This document shows, one piece after another, positions 55,703-64,000 of a DNA stretch of 64,000 nt. Source of the stretch: Enterobacter asburiae. GTDB taxonomy: Bacteria; Pseudomonadota; Gammaproteobacteria; Enterobacterales; Enterobacteriaceae. Location: positions 3,472,001 to 3,536,000 of the forward strand of contig JAAQVN010000001.1 of the NCBI GenBank assembly GCA_011754535.1, given 5' to 3'. The stretch's first letter is position 1. The number at the start of each line of letters is the position of its first letter. The notes under the pieces are model-generated. The model saw only the letters and a list, made by a program, of their open reading frames with translations, had not been told where the DNA came from and did not search any database. Made by a program: the position numbers and the translations under genes.

Positions 55703-57943
55703 TCAGGCGTCCGCAGTGGACGCCTCTGCTTCCAGCAGTGACTCAAGCGGTGCCGGTCTGCCAATCAGATAGCCCTGCACATAATCGATACCTAGCGCGT
55801 GAACCGCGCTACGTATCTCTTCGGTCTCGACATATTCCGCCACCACCAGCATCTTCTTCATGCGCGCCAGATGGCAGATAGACGCCACAATCTGGTAATC
55901 CAGACTGTTGTTGACGATATTGCGGATGAAGTCGCCGTCTATTTTGAGAATGTCCGCATCCACGCTTTTCAGCCGCGCGTAGCTCGCATACCCGGTGCCG
56001 AAATCATCAATCGCAATGCGCACCCCCATTTTCTGCAGCTGCCGGAGAATGTGGAGCCCCTGCTCCGCGTTGCAGAAGGTGCTGCACTCCGTGACTTCAA
56101 AGATCAGCTGCCACGGCTCAATGGCATATTTCACCAGCAGGCGGCTCACCTCAAGCGGGAACTGCACCCGACACACCGTTGAAGGGGCCAGATTAATGGC
56201 AAAGCGCTGGCCGGGCAGCCGTTCGCGATGCGCGGCAAGGAAGCGCAGCGTATGCTCCAGCACCCACAAATCCACCCGCGAAGAGAGGCCAAACTCCTGG
56301 GCTATCGGCAGAAATTGTTCAGGGGAGATCAAAAGTCCGTTTGCGTCTGTCATCCGCAGCAGGACCTCGTGATAGCTATCACCACGCAGGCCGCGCACGG
56401 GCTGAACGAGCAGCGTGAATGCGTTGTTATCCAGCGCACGCTGCAGGCGACTCATCACCGCGACTTTATCCTTCAGGCTGCGCTGCATATGCACGGCTCC
56501 GCGCTGCTGAAGATTTTCCGGGTGGTTAGAGGAGAGCGACAGATCGGCAACCACGCCCAGCTCACCCAGCACCAGATAGAGGTGGTTAACTGGCGAACGC
56601 ACATAGCAATAGCTCACGCCCACCTGCGGCTGCAGCGGCATGCCGTCCCAGACAAAGCGAAACTGCTTGATGTGCTCGTCCAGGGTTTCAATCCGCTGCT
56701 GGTGCGATTCGGCGTTAAGGCGAACCGCCATGTCACAGCCCGTCAGGTGATAGACCTGCTCATTGGGCTGGAGCGTGCCATTAATCCATTGCGCCAGCTG
56801 CTGTTTGTACTGAATACGCAGTAACACGCCATAGTTACGGCCCAGGATTTCCAGCTCCGGAACGCGGAGTAAACAGAGCGCCGACCACGGGTTTTTCGCC
56901 AGAGCGCGCGAGAGCGCCCGCAGGTTAGGCATATGCAGGACCGGGTCGAGCAGCGCCAGCCTGCGGGCGCGTTTGTTCACCGCCCGCTGCCGGGTCGCCA
57001 GCATCGACATGTAAATCACCACAAACGAGAAGACCAGATAGCTGGAAGAGGTGATCGCCAGCTGAATGTCGTACCCCTGGTTCACAGGGATATAGCGGTA
57101 AAAATAGTGAATAGAGACCAGCAGGATCGGGATCCAGATAATCGAAATCAGCTTATAGCCAAAACGCATCGCGCCCCAGAGCATCACCGGCATCAGCAGC
57201 GACAGGGTGTAGTTAGTGGTGAAAATCGAACTGTTTTCATTCATCGGGAGCAGCAGCAGCGAAAGCAGCCCGCCAAGCGCAATGGCCCAAATCAGAAACT
57301 CAGCGAGCGTCACCTTTTTGTCTATCTGGGTACGGATCTGCGAGACGAGGCTTTTGAGATAGCGCGGATGACGAATCAGGCGGATCAGCAGATAACTTAA
57401 CGGCACGCCCGTCAGGCCGCTGACCAGCAAGGCCTGATAGTTGATCAGCGTGCGAATATTGAGGGGGTTAAGCCCCGCCAGGCTCTGGCGGCTCTCATAT
57501 ACGCCCAGATACACCGCAAACTGGAACAGCACCAGAAACAGCGTCGCGGGACAGAAGGCCTGCCAGAAGATGCGCTGCGCCATCAACCGTACGTCGCCGT
57601 ACGCCGTCATATTGCGTCTGGGCGCAAACACCCGGTAGCCGCCCCAGCTCAGCACTAAAGGGACAATAAAATGGAGCACGCCGGCGACGGTTTCAAACAT
57701 CCCGACCGACGGGTAATAGCGGATAAACAGCGACAACACGATCCCGGGAAGAGCTCCAGGACCAAAAAACATCATCAGCGAAAGCAAAAACGAGAGCGGT
57801 AAATAATAAAGCGCCACTATCCCGTCACCCAGCTGCGTGAACGTATTCGCCACGCTCAGTACGGGAAGTAAAACCACCGGTAAAATAAGCGGCAATGCCC
57901 ACCAGCGGTGTTTATTGTTTTTCAGGAAAGCGAAAATGTTCAT
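55703..57943 (-). CDS. pdeF: Cyclic-di-GMP phosphodiesterase YfgF (PdeF)
   Basis: Membrane-bound EAL phosphodiesterase lowering c-di-GMP. From MNIFAFLKNNKHRWW (57943) it has 746 residues, like E. coli YfgF; a start 17 codons up (57994) is possible. An N-terminal MASE1-like region with about eight helices (to about 310) is followed by a degenerate GGDEF domain lacking GGDEF (about 330-490), then an EAL domain whose motif reads EVLLR, with intact IDDFGTGYASYARLK and a C-terminal QGYLIG. An FNR-like site lies upstream. Confidence 0.95.
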   Translation of the reverse strand: MNIFAFLKNNKHRWWALPLILPVVLLPVLSVANTFTQLGDGIVALYYLPLSFLLSLMMFFGPGALPGIVLSLFIRYYPSVGMFETVAGVLHFIVPLVLSWGGYRVFAPRRNMTAYGDVRLMAQRIFWQAFCPATLFLVLFQFAVYLGVYESRQSLAGLNPLNIRTLINYQALLVSGLTGVPLSYLLIRLIRHPRYLKSLVSQIRTQIDKKVTLAEFLIWAIALGGLLSLLLLPMNENSSIFTTNYTLSLLMPVMLWGAMRFGYKLISIIWIPILLVSIHYFYRYIPVNQGYDIQLAITSSSYLVFSFVVIYMSMLATRQRAVNKRARRLALLDPVLHMPNLRALSRALAKNPWSALCLLRVPELEILGRNYGVLLRIQYKQQLAQWINGTLQPNEQVYHLTGCDMAVRLNAESHQQRIETLDEHIKQFRFVWDGMPLQPQVGVSYCYVRSPVNHLYLVLGELGVVADLSLSSNHPENLQQRGAVHMQRSLKDKVAVMSRLQRALDNNAFTLLVQPVRGLRGDSYHEVLLRMTDANGLLISPEQFLPIAQEFGLSSRVDLWVLEHTLRFLAAHRERLPGQRFAINLAPSTVCRVQFPLEVSRLLVKYAIEPWQLIFEVTECSTFCNAEQGLHILRQLQKMGVRIAIDDFGTGYASYARLKSVDADILKIDGDFIRNIVNNSLDYQIVASICHLARMKKMLVVAEYVETEEIRSAVHALGIDYVQGYLIGRPAPLESLLEAEASTADA

Positions 57944-58076
57944 AGATGCCCGGTTAAACCCCTTTTTCTCCAGAGGGAAAATAAAGACAGGCATCCAACC
58001 TGACCTGGCGCCGCCCGGCTACATGCAGGGCGAACAGTATGGAGGAGGGATTTTAAATATGAGGGCCGGGAATCCG

Positions 58077-58090
58077 TTGACATAAATCAA
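58077..58090. promoter_or_regulatory. FNR-like site in the yfgF-yfgG gap
   Basis: TTGAC-ATAA-ATCAA, one mismatch from the FNR consensus TTGAT-N4-ATCAA. It lies about 140 bases before the yfgF start and 210 before yfgG, in the 353-base AT-rich gap between these divergent genes; nothing else in that gap could be assigned. Confidence 0.5.
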
Positions 58091-58296
58091 ACTATTTTAC
58101 GCAAATAAGCCTTGCATAGCGTTTTTTTGAAATAATTTTCTTCATATTATCAATATGGTAAATGCAATTATTAATTTCAATAACAACAATTAATGTATAC
58201 GTTGACGGTTATTTACACATGACGGAATTGACCCTCTCTTTCCGCTGTGCCTTAATATCCCCGTCGCCCAAAAGGGCATGCCCAGGAAAAAAGAGA

Positions 58297-58485
58297 GTGA
58301 GTCAGGCCACGCGTATGCGCAAACGACACCGTTTTAACACCCGAATGACCCGCATCATACTGCTCATCAGCTTTCTGTTTTTCTTTGGCCGCTTCGTTTA
58401 CTCTTCCATCGGCGCCTGGTATCACCATCAGGACAAAACCCAGTCACAGCAGTCCAGCCTGAACGTCGACGCCGCTGACCGCTAG
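58297..58485 (+). CDS. yfgG: Small membrane protein YfgG
   Basis: 62 residues from the GTG at 58297, with AGGA about nine bases upstream. It matches the E. coli start (SQAT-MRKRHRFN), whereas the longer open frame to 58162 is not conserved. An Arg/His-rich N-terminus is followed by one membrane helix (RIILLISFLFFFGRFVYSSIG). The E. coli protein has been linked to nickel/cobalt tolerance. Its stop shares CTAG with the convergent LysR gene. Confidence 0.85.
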   Translation: MSQATRMRKRHRFNTRMTRIILLISFLFFFGRFVYSSIGAWYHHQDKTQSQQSSLNVDAADR

Positions 58486-59372
58486 CCCGCCGCAGTGTCT
58501 TGCACCAGCCGAATAATCCCGGCAATCCCTTTGCTGAGGATCTTATCCTGCCGCATCACGATGGCCAGCTGCCGCTGCAGCATGGGCGTGAGCGACATGA
58601 CGCAGAGCCCTTCACGGTCAGCGTCATGCTCAACCGCCATTCGCGGAACGATACTGTAGCCCAGCCCCACGCGAACCATACGCTTAATCGCCTCAATGCT
58701 GCCAAGCTGCATCACCGGCGCGATCGCTAACCCATTGGCCGCAAACCAGCCATCAATCAGCGCCCGCGTACTGCTGCCTGACTCAAAGACAATCAGCGGC
58801 TGAGCATGGAGCGCCTGTGGGGTTAATTCCCGGAAAGCGTCCTGCTGCTCCCGCGCCGCGATAAAAACAAACTCCTCGTCCATCACCGGCATAACGTCCA
58901 GCGCTCTGCCGCTCACCGGCAGCGTCACCAGCCCCATATCAAGACGGTTCTCTTCGATGGCCCTGACGATATCGAGGGTGTTGCCCGTTGTTACGCCCAC
59001 CCGCAGGAGCGGATAGTCGCGGCGCAGCTGCTCCAGCAGGGGTGGCAGAAGATGGATGCAGGCCGTCGCCCCCGTGCCAAGGGTAATGGTCCCGCTGACA
59101 TCGTGGCTGAACGCGCTCACGGACAGGAGGGTTTCGTCCACGACCTGCTGAATGCGCTCCCCGTGCGCCAGCAATGCCTCTCCGGCCGCCGTGGCCTTAA
59201 TGCCCCGCCCGGTACGTTCCACCAGCCGCGTTTGCAGAAACTGCTCCAGCTGGCGTATTTGCAGGCTGACCGCGGGCTGGGAAATGCCCAGCAGATCCGC
59301 CGCCGCCGAAAAGCTGCCGCGCTGGATCGCCAGGCGGAACGTCGCGAGATAGCCGAGGTTAAGCGTCGTCAT
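58482..59372 (-). CDS. LysR-family transcriptional regulator
   Basis: 296 residues. N-terminal winged HTH (about 4-62: LGYLATFRLAIQRGSFSAAA, LGISQPAVSLQIRQLE) followed by a periplasmic-binding-like effector domain (about 90-290). It resembles the CysL/CbbR branch but I cannot name an orthologue. Divergent from the MFS gene at 59470 with a 97-base shared region, the classic layout in which a LysR protein controls its neighbour. Confidence 0.9.
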   Translation of the reverse strand: MTTLNLGYLATFRLAIQRGSFSAAADLLGISQPAVSLQIRQLEQFLQTRLVERTGRGIKATAAGEALLAHGERIQQVVDETLLSVSAFSHDVSGTITLGTGATACIHLLPPLLEQLRRDYPLLRVGVTTGNTLDIVRAIEENRLDMGLVTLPVSGRALDVMPVMDEEFVFIAAREQQDAFRELTPQALHAQPLIVFESGSSTRALIDGWFAANGLAIAPVMQLGSIEAIKRMVRVGLGYSIVPRMAVEHDADREGLCVMSLTPMLQRQLAIVMRQDKILSKGIAGIIRLVQDTAAG

Positions 59373-59383
59373 TCAAAGTTTCT

Positions 59384-59400
59384 CTTATACAGCGCATAAG
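59384..59400. promoter_or_regulatory. Candidate LysR operator
   Basis: CTTAT-N7-ATAAG, a dyad containing the T-N11-A pattern used by LysR regulators, 12 bases from the regulator ATG and 70 from the MFS ATG. Confidence 0.45.
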
Positions 59401-59469
59401 GTTGCAGGCCTGCCAGCACAATACCGCGCTCGCTATGCTCAGGACAACTGCATAACGGAATGAAAAACA

Positions 59470-60699
59470 ATGGAAACACCTGCCCTGCCTCGTCGCCTTG
59501 CCCTCACTGCCGGATGTCATCAACTCCTCAACTGGGGGATCTCATTTTATATGCCCGGCACCTTTGCGCGGGCGATTTCAGCCGATCGGGGTTGGTCAGC
59601 ACCGCAGATTTACCTCGGCCTGACGCTGGCGATGCTGGTGATGGCGGCGGTCTCCCCTTACGTCGCCCGCCTGCTGGCACGCTTTGGCGGACGGAGGGTG
59701 GTGATGGGCGGAACGCTGCTGATTGCTGCAAGCTGCGCCGGTATGGCGTATACCCGGACGCTGTCTGGCTGGTACTGCGCCTGGCTACTGTGCGGCATCG
59801 GGATGCGCCTGTCGCTGTATGACGCACTGTTCGCCGCGCTGGTTAACCTGTACGGCCAGCAGGCACGCGGGACCATCTCACGTATTACGCTGATGGGCGG
59901 GCTGGCGTCCGCCGTCTTCTGGCCGCTGGGAGAGGCTTTGCTCAATGTGATGGCATGGCAGGACGCGCTGAAGATCTACGCCCTGTCCGGATTACTGAGC
60001 GCCCTGCTTCTTCGCCACTTCCCGCGTCAGCGCTTTGTGGTGAAGCCAAAAGCGAGCGCGCCGGTCTCGCCCCAAGATAGGCGTAACGGCTGGCTGTATG
60101 CGACCTTTATTGCGCTCATTACCTTTGTCTCAAGCGGGACCTCTACCCACCTCCCCGAGTTTATCGCCAGTTTCGGCCTGCCGGTCGCGGTCGGCATGCT
60201 GTGGGGGATCGGCCAGACGGGCGCGCGCTTTATGGAGGTGCTGGCGGGAGCACGCTTAACCCCTTTAAAACTTACGCTTTTTACTGCCATTGCCATGCCG
60301 CTTTGTTTTCTCATCGGGCTGAGCAGCACCCTGTTTGTCTGGTGTGCCGCCGGATTTGTGCTGGGCTATGGCGCAATTAACGGGCTGGTAACTATTGTCA
60401 AAGCGACCCTGCCGCTGGAGCTATTCAGCGCGGAACGTTACGCCAGCCGGACAGGCATGCTTCTCATCCCGGGGCAGCTGATGGCCGCAGCTTCTCCGTT
60501 TGCCTTTGCATGGCTGAATAAAACGCTGGGGATCGCGGGTGCAATGTGGGTTTCAATGGGGCTGACGCTGGTAATTGCCGGGCTGGCGATAGCGATTGTG
60601 CGCCGTCCCGGGAGGCAAAGTGTATCGCACTGTATCCAGAACCCTGCGCTGACAAACGGGTACAAAACGCCGCCTCCGGCAAATATCTCCGATACATAA
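59470..60699 (+). CDS. MFS transporter
   Basis: 409-residue major-facilitator permease with about 12 hydrophobic helices. ARLLARFGGRRVVMGG is the loop-2-3 MFS motif (G-X-L-X-D-R-X-G-R-R-like). Substrate unknown. Divergent from the LysR gene and probably its target. The next gene starts 51 bases on and may belong to the same transcript. Confidence 0.88.
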   Translation: METPALPRRLALTAGCHQLLNWGISFYMPGTFARAISADRGWSAPQIYLGLTLAMLVMAAVSPYVARLLARFGGRRVVMGGTLLIAASCAGMAYTRTLSGWYCAWLLCGIGMRLSLYDALFAALVNLYGQQARGTISRITLMGGLASAVFWPLGEALLNVMAWQDALKIYALSGLLSALLLRHFPRQRFVVKPKASAPVSPQDRRNGWLYATFIALITFVSSGTSTHLPEFIASFGLPVAVGMLWGIGQTGARFMEVLAGARLTPLKLTLFTAIAMPLCFLIGLSSTLFVWCAAGFVLGYGAINGLVTIVKATLPLELFSAERYASRTGMLLIPGQLMAAASPFAFAWLNKTLGIAGAMWVSMGLTLVIAGLAIAIVRRPGRQSVSHCIQNPALTNGYKTPPPANISDT

Positions 60700-60750
60700 A
60701 AATGGTTTTCTTTCCCTGTCGCCATTCAGAACCGATGAGGAGAGAAACCG

Positions 60751-61218
60751 ATGATCCGTCGTTATGCACTTATCCCCCTGCTTTTCCTGGCATCTGTAGC
60801 CCATGCCCGGGCCACACCGCTGGACAACCTGAGCGCCGCGGACGTTAACGGCCCCGCCGCCGTTGCGCCGCTGGCGCAGCCGCAGCCGCCCGCCAGGCTG
60901 ATCGTCGATCCCCCGCTCGCTGGCCCGCTGAGCAAAGGCGCGGTGTTTATTCAGTACCGGGCCGAAAACCTGCGCATCGAACCGGTGTTCGGCCCCGAGG
61001 CGCTCAAGGTAACCCCGCGTATCGGACACATTCACGTGGTGGTGGACGGCGCGCCGTGGCACTGGGCTGACGCCAGCGGCGAGCCGGTGATCCTGGTGGG
61101 GCTGCCCGCCGGCAAGCACAAGGTAACGATTATCCTGGCCGACCCGACGCACAAGCCGCTCGATCACAAAACCATTGAATTCACCGTTCCGCCCCACGCG
61201 GCGGTCCACCATTTTTAA
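60751..61218 (+). CDS. Exported DUF6130-type protein
   Basis: 155 residues with a Sec signal peptide (about 1-21, ending AHA-RA). The mature part is one beta-rich domain with TPRIGHIHVVVDGAPWHW and VGLPAGKHKVTIILADPTHKPL, typical of this family; clustered His could bind metal. Function unknown. It lies 11 bases before the hydrolase gene, so the pair is an operon. Confidence 0.75.
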   Translation: MIRRYALIPLLFLASVAHARATPLDNLSAADVNGPAAVAPLAQPQPPARLIVDPPLAGPLSKGAVFIQYRAENLRIEPVFGPEALKVTPRIGHIHVVVDGAPWHWADASGEPVILVGLPAGKHKVTIILADPTHKPLDHKTIEFTVPPHAAVHHF

Positions 61219-61229
61219 GGAGTCTGAAG

Positions 61230-61973
61230 ATGAAAGCACTGTCTGTAGTGACGGCGGGCCTGCTGGCCTTTTCCGCCAGCGCCTTTGCACAAAGTAAAAC
61301 CAGCGTTGTGCTGGTGCACGGCGCGTTTGCCGACGGCAGCAGCTGGAATAAGGTGATCGCCCTGCTGCAGAAGCAGCACGATGAGGTGATTGCCGTCCAG
61401 CTCCCGCTCACCTCGCTTAAGGATGACGTTGCGGCCACAAAGCGGGCCATCGCCCGTGCGCAGGGTGACGTGGTTCTGGTGGGCCACTCCTGGGGTGGCA
61501 CCGTGATTAGCGAGGCGGGTAACGATGCGCGGGTAAAAACGCTGGTGTATGTGGCGGCATTCGCGCCGGATTCCGGCCAGTCGACGGCAGATCTGGCAGG
61601 AAGCTACCCTGCACCACCGGGCAGCGCGGGCATTGCCAAAACGGCTGACGGCTATTTATTCCTGCCGACAGGAGCCGTCAGGAAGGACTTCGCGCCGGAT
61701 GTGAAGCCAGAAGAACAAAACGCTATCGCGGCCACGCAGGGGCCAATTAAGGCCGATGCGTTTGGTGAAAAGGTCACCAACGCGGCGTGGCATGATAAAC
61801 CAAGCTGGTTTGTGGTCAGCAAGAATGACCGAATGATCAACCCGGAGCTTGAGCGCGCCATGGCGAAGACGATCCATGCGAAAACCGCCGAGGTGGCGGC
61901 GAGCCACGTGTCGATGGTAAGCCAACCGGAGGCCATCGCCCGGACGATTGAGCAGGCGAGGCGGATGCACTGA
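61230..61973 (+). CDS. Exported alpha/beta hydrolase
   Basis: 247 residues with a signal peptide (about 1-20, ASAFA-QS). Catalytic triad: Ser in VGHSWGGTV (about residue 92), Asp in VSKNDRMI and His in AASHVSMVSQP near the end. LVHGAFADGSSWNKVI is the oxyanion-hole segment. It resembles the plant methylesterase/EstC-like group. Probably acts in the periplasm with the preceding DUF6130 protein; substrate unknown. Confidence 0.88.
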   Translation: MKALSVVTAGLLAFSASAFAQSKTSVVLVHGAFADGSSWNKVIALLQKQHDEVIAVQLPLTSLKDDVAATKRAIARAQGDVVLVGHSWGGTVISEAGNDARVKTLVYVAAFAPDSGQSTADLAGSYPAPPGSAGIAKTADGYLFLPTGAVRKDFAPDVKPEEQNAIAATQGPIKADAFGEKVTNAAWHDKPSWFVVSKNDRMINPELERAMAKTIHAKTAEVAASHVSMVSQPEAIARTIEQARRMH

Positions 61974-61981
61974 GGACAATT

Positions 61982-62050
61982 CGCCCGGCGGCGCTACGCT
62001 TGCACGGGCCTACGATTTCGTAGGTCGGGTAAGTGCAGCGCCACCCGACA
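61982..62050. repeat. REP/BIME element between the hydrolase gene and iolB
   Basis: CGCCCGGCGGCGCTACGC unit and inverted GTAGGTCGGGTAAG / GCGCCACCCGAC unit in the gap between convergent genes. Confidence 0.8.
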
Positions 62051-62062
62051 AAAAAGGCCGTC

Positions 62063-62887
62063 TCAGCCCCCACCATCCGCGGGATAATCATGATTAATCC
62101 ACGCGTGGTCCTTTTCCCACGTAAACATCCATTTGCGCACCGGGCCGGCCATCACGTTAAGGTAGTAACTGTCATACCCGGCCATCGTCGCCACCGGGTG
62201 ATATCCCTTCGGCACCATCACCACGTCGCGATTGTAGACCGCCATACACTCATCCAGCGTTCTGTCGTCGGTGTAGACCCGCTGCATGCAGAACCCCTGC
62301 TCCGGATTGAGGCGATGGTAGTAGGTCTCCTCCAGATACGTCTCCTGAGGCGGGTTATCCGTGTCGTGCTTGTGGCTCGGGTACGAGCTGGTGCAGCCAT
62401 CGTTAGTCCATACCTCCACCACCAGCAGGCTGTCAGCCGGTTTGTCTTCCGGCAGAATGTTGTGCACGTAGCGCTGGTTGTGGCCCTTGCCGCGCGCCTC
62501 GGCGTCGATGTCCTGCGGGGCTATCAGCCGCGTCGGATACGAGCCCTTGCCCGGCGCGGCGCAGACCGCCAGCTCCAGCTTCGTCAGCGCCTTCACCTGC
62601 ACCGTCTCCCGCGGGGCGACGTACACCGCCCACGGCTTGATGCGCTCGAACGGGCTCATCCGCTCGCCGATGTCGTTAAACTGCGCGGAAGGGGTGCTGA
62701 TGGAGGCCCGTCCGGCGACCAGCACCAGACAGCGCTCTTCGCTGACGGCGCGCAGCGTCAGCGTCTGCCCCTCCTGCAGCTCATACGCCTCAAACCCGAC
62801 GTAGCCCCACCCCGCGCTTTCCGGCGTAACGGACTGGGTTCGCCCCTCTGCGTTCGGCTGTTGCCAGCGTGATAACAGACGTGACAT
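62063..62887 (-). CDS. iolB: 5-deoxy-glucuronate isomerase IolB
   Basis: Inositol catabolism; converts 5-deoxy-glucuronate to 2-deoxy-5-keto-gluconate. 274 residues, double-cupin KduI/IolB family. PSHKHDTDNPPQETYLEETYYH carries the metal His and Glu ligands, and GYHPVATMAGYDSYYLNVM the last His. It starts nine bases after iolE in the same operon. Confidence 0.95.
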   Translation of the reverse strand: MSRLLSRWQQPNAEGRTQSVTPESAGWGYVGFEAYELQEGQTLTLRAVSEERCLVLVAGRASISTPSAQFNDIGERMSPFERIKPWAVYVAPRETVQVKALTKLELAVCAAPGKGSYPTRLIAPQDIDAEARGKGHNQRYVHNILPEDKPADSLLVVEVWTNDGCTSSYPSHKHDTDNPPQETYLEETYYHRLNPEQGFCMQRVYTDDRTLDECMAVYNRDVVMVPKGYHPVATMAGYDSYYLNVMAGPVRKWMFTWEKDHAWINHDYPADGGG

Positions 62888-62896
62888 GTCCCCTCC

Positions 62897-63787
62897 TCAA
62901 ATCAGTCCGGCGTCGCGCGCCAGGCGGCTCAGGTTGTTGTACCCCAGACGGGCGTAGGTCAGCGGATGGGCAATCGCCGGATCCTGCTCCGCCTCGACCA
63001 CCAGCCAGCCGTGATAATCCTGCGCCTTCAGCAGCCGCATAATCGGCGGGTAATCGACGCAGCCGTCGCCCGGCACGGTAAACACGCCGCTCAGCACCGC
63101 ATCGAGGAAGCTGGTTTTGCGGTTTTTGACGTCCGCCAGCACGTCGGCGCGCACGTCTTTGCAGTGAACGTGGTTGATGCGCGACGCCCAGCGCTGCGCT
63201 ACCGCCAGCGGGTCGGCCCCGGCAAAGGTCAGGTGGCCGGTATCCAGCAGCAGTCCAACCTCGTCGCCGGTGTGGGCCATCAGGTTGTCCACGTCCTCGG
63301 CGGACTCAATCACCGTGCCCATATGGTGATGGTAGGCAATCTGCACCCCCTGCTGCTGGGTGTAGCGGGCAAATTCGGTGAGCTTCTCGCCGTACTTCTT
63401 CCAGCGCTCATGCGGGAAGCGCGGGCGCAGATGCACCGGCGTCTGCTGCTCGCCGTGAATGCAGCCGCTCACTTCTGCAAAGACCAGCACCTTCGCTCCC
63501 AGCTCGCGCAGCAGCGTCAGGTGGGACTGCACGGCGGCGATCTCCTCCTCCACGCTGCGCTCCAGCAAGCGGCCGGAGTACCAGCCGGAGACCAGCTTCA
63601 GGTCGTGGCGCTGCAAAATCGGGCCAAGCAGGCGCGCTTCGCGCGGGAATTTGTTGCCCAGCTCGAAGCCGGCAAAACCGGCCTCTTTTCCTTCGCTCAG
63701 GCAGGTCTCCAGCGACGTCTCCGCGCCAAGGGAAGGCAGATCGTCGTTCGTCCATGTCAGCGGGTTAATGCCTAATTGCACACTCAT
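62897..63787 (-). CDS. iolE: myo-Inosose-2 dehydratase IolE
   Basis: Dehydrates 2-keto-myo-inositol in inositol catabolism. 296 residues from MSVQLGINPLTW (ATG at 63787, preceded by GGAG); the frame is open 12 codons further up. TIM-barrel sugar-isomerase type, with LLLDTGHLTFAG, NHVHCKDVR and GDGCVDYPPIM supplying metal ligands. Located between iolC and iolB. Confidence 0.95.
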   Translation of the reverse strand: MSVQLGINPLTWTNDDLPSLGAETSLETCLSEGKEAGFAGFELGNKFPREARLLGPILQRHDLKLVSGWYSGRLLERSVEEEIAAVQSHLTLLRELGAKVLVFAEVSGCIHGEQQTPVHLRPRFPHERWKKYGEKLTEFARYTQQQGVQIAYHHHMGTVIESAEDVDNLMAHTGDEVGLLLDTGHLTFAGADPLAVAQRWASRINHVHCKDVRADVLADVKNRKTSFLDAVLSGVFTVPGDGCVDYPPIMRLLKAQDYHGWLVVEAEQDPAIAHPLTYARLGYNNLSRLARDAGLI

Positions 63788-63798
63788 TGTCGTCTCCA

Positions 63799-64000
63799 TT
63801 ATGCGTGTCCGCGCTCGCGCCACCAGGCGATAAGCTGCAGGTAATTGTCCCGGATGCGCGCCACCAGCTGCGCATCGTCAATATCGTGCTTCAGCCACGC
63901 GCGGGAGGCATCGCCAAACAGCGTGCGCCCCACGGCGAAGCCTTTTACCAGCGGCTGCCCCGCTGCGGCTTTGAAGCCGGCGCGCAGCTGTTCTGCCGGG
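63799..64000 (-). CDS. iolC: 5-dehydro-2-deoxygluconokinase IolC, C-terminal end (partial)
   Basis: The frame is open to the window edge. The visible 66 residues include GFAVGRTLFGDASRAWL and NYLQLIAWWRERGH, typical of the DUF2090 aldolase-like domain fused to the IolC kinase in proteobacteria. iolE starts 11 bases after its stop, making an iolC-iolE-iolB operon. The assignment relies on the tail alone plus context. Confidence 0.75.
   Translation of the reverse strand, partial: PAEQLRAGFKAAAGQPLVKGFAVGRTLFGDASRAWLKHDIDDAQLVARIRDNYLQLIAWWRERGHA

Noticed and set aside
58162..58296. N-terminal extension of yfgG by 45 codons
   Set aside because: Composition is non-coding and AT-rich; the GTG at 58297 has a good ribosome site and matches the E. 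coli start.

Overview
The window is chromosomal DNA of an enterobacterium. Nearly every gene has a close Escherichia coli counterpart of matching length, in the same order from cysZ-cysK-ptsHI-crr to ppk-ppx-yfgF-yfgG. It is not E. coli. Relative to my memory of K-12, yfeK/yfeS, ucpA-murRQP-yfeW, the eut operon, aegA and the hyf hydrogenase block are absent. Extra genes are present: a sugar-PTS/peptidase block, a 6-phospho-beta-glucosidase and an inositol cluster. The high GC content and this mix suggest the Enterobacter/Lelliottia/Leclercia group; that placement is inference. No rRNA, tRNA, CRISPR array, prophage or intact insertion sequence was found.

Layout. 1-11361: sulfur and PTS core, with the cysZ 3' end, cysK, ptsH-ptsI-crr, and on the other strand cysP-T-W-A-M plus pdxK; then the heme peroxidase yfeX. 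11454-15018: yfeY (sigma-E-type promoter), yfeZ, ypeA, amiA-hemF. 15021-24301: maeB, talA-tktB, ypfG, nudK, narQ. 24355-29822: acrD with a BaeR-type box, the 19-residue ypfM, yffB-dapE-ypfN. 29908-36365: ypfH, tmcA-ypfJ, purC (PurR box), bamC-dapA. 36511-40766: gcvR-bcp, perM, bepA, yfgD.

40763-45422 is an accessory block between yfgD and hda. A protein that looks like a domesticated IS481-family transposase is divergent from an orphan cellobiose-type PTS EIIC. The EIIC has a near-consensus CRP site upstream and is followed by a frameshifted glycosylasparaginase-type gene and an M17 aminopeptidase. This is the best candidate for an undescribed functional unit, perhaps uptake and breakdown of glyco-amino acids or glycopeptides.

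45499-58485: hda (starting at CTG), uraA, upp, an inserted bglA-type gene with two identical 12-bp palindromic operators, purM-purN, ppk-ppx, yfgF and yfgG. 58482-64000: accessory end, with a LysR regulator divergent from an MFS transporter, a secreted DUF6130-type protein plus a secreted alpha/beta hydrolase, and an inositol-catabolism operon iolC(partial)-iolE-iolB.

Functional links visible in the layout: sulfate/thiosulfate uptake (CysPTWA, CysZ) feeds two cysteine synthases (CysK, CysM), and pyridoxal kinase is encoded right behind the PLP enzyme CysM. The general PTS proteins supply phosphate for the orphan EIIC. PurR boxes precede purC and purM. Ppk and Ppx make and degrade polyphosphate from one operon. 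Short REP/BIME repeats and a second, roughly 46-bp dispersed repeat sit at operon ends, several of them at points where gene content differs from E. coli.
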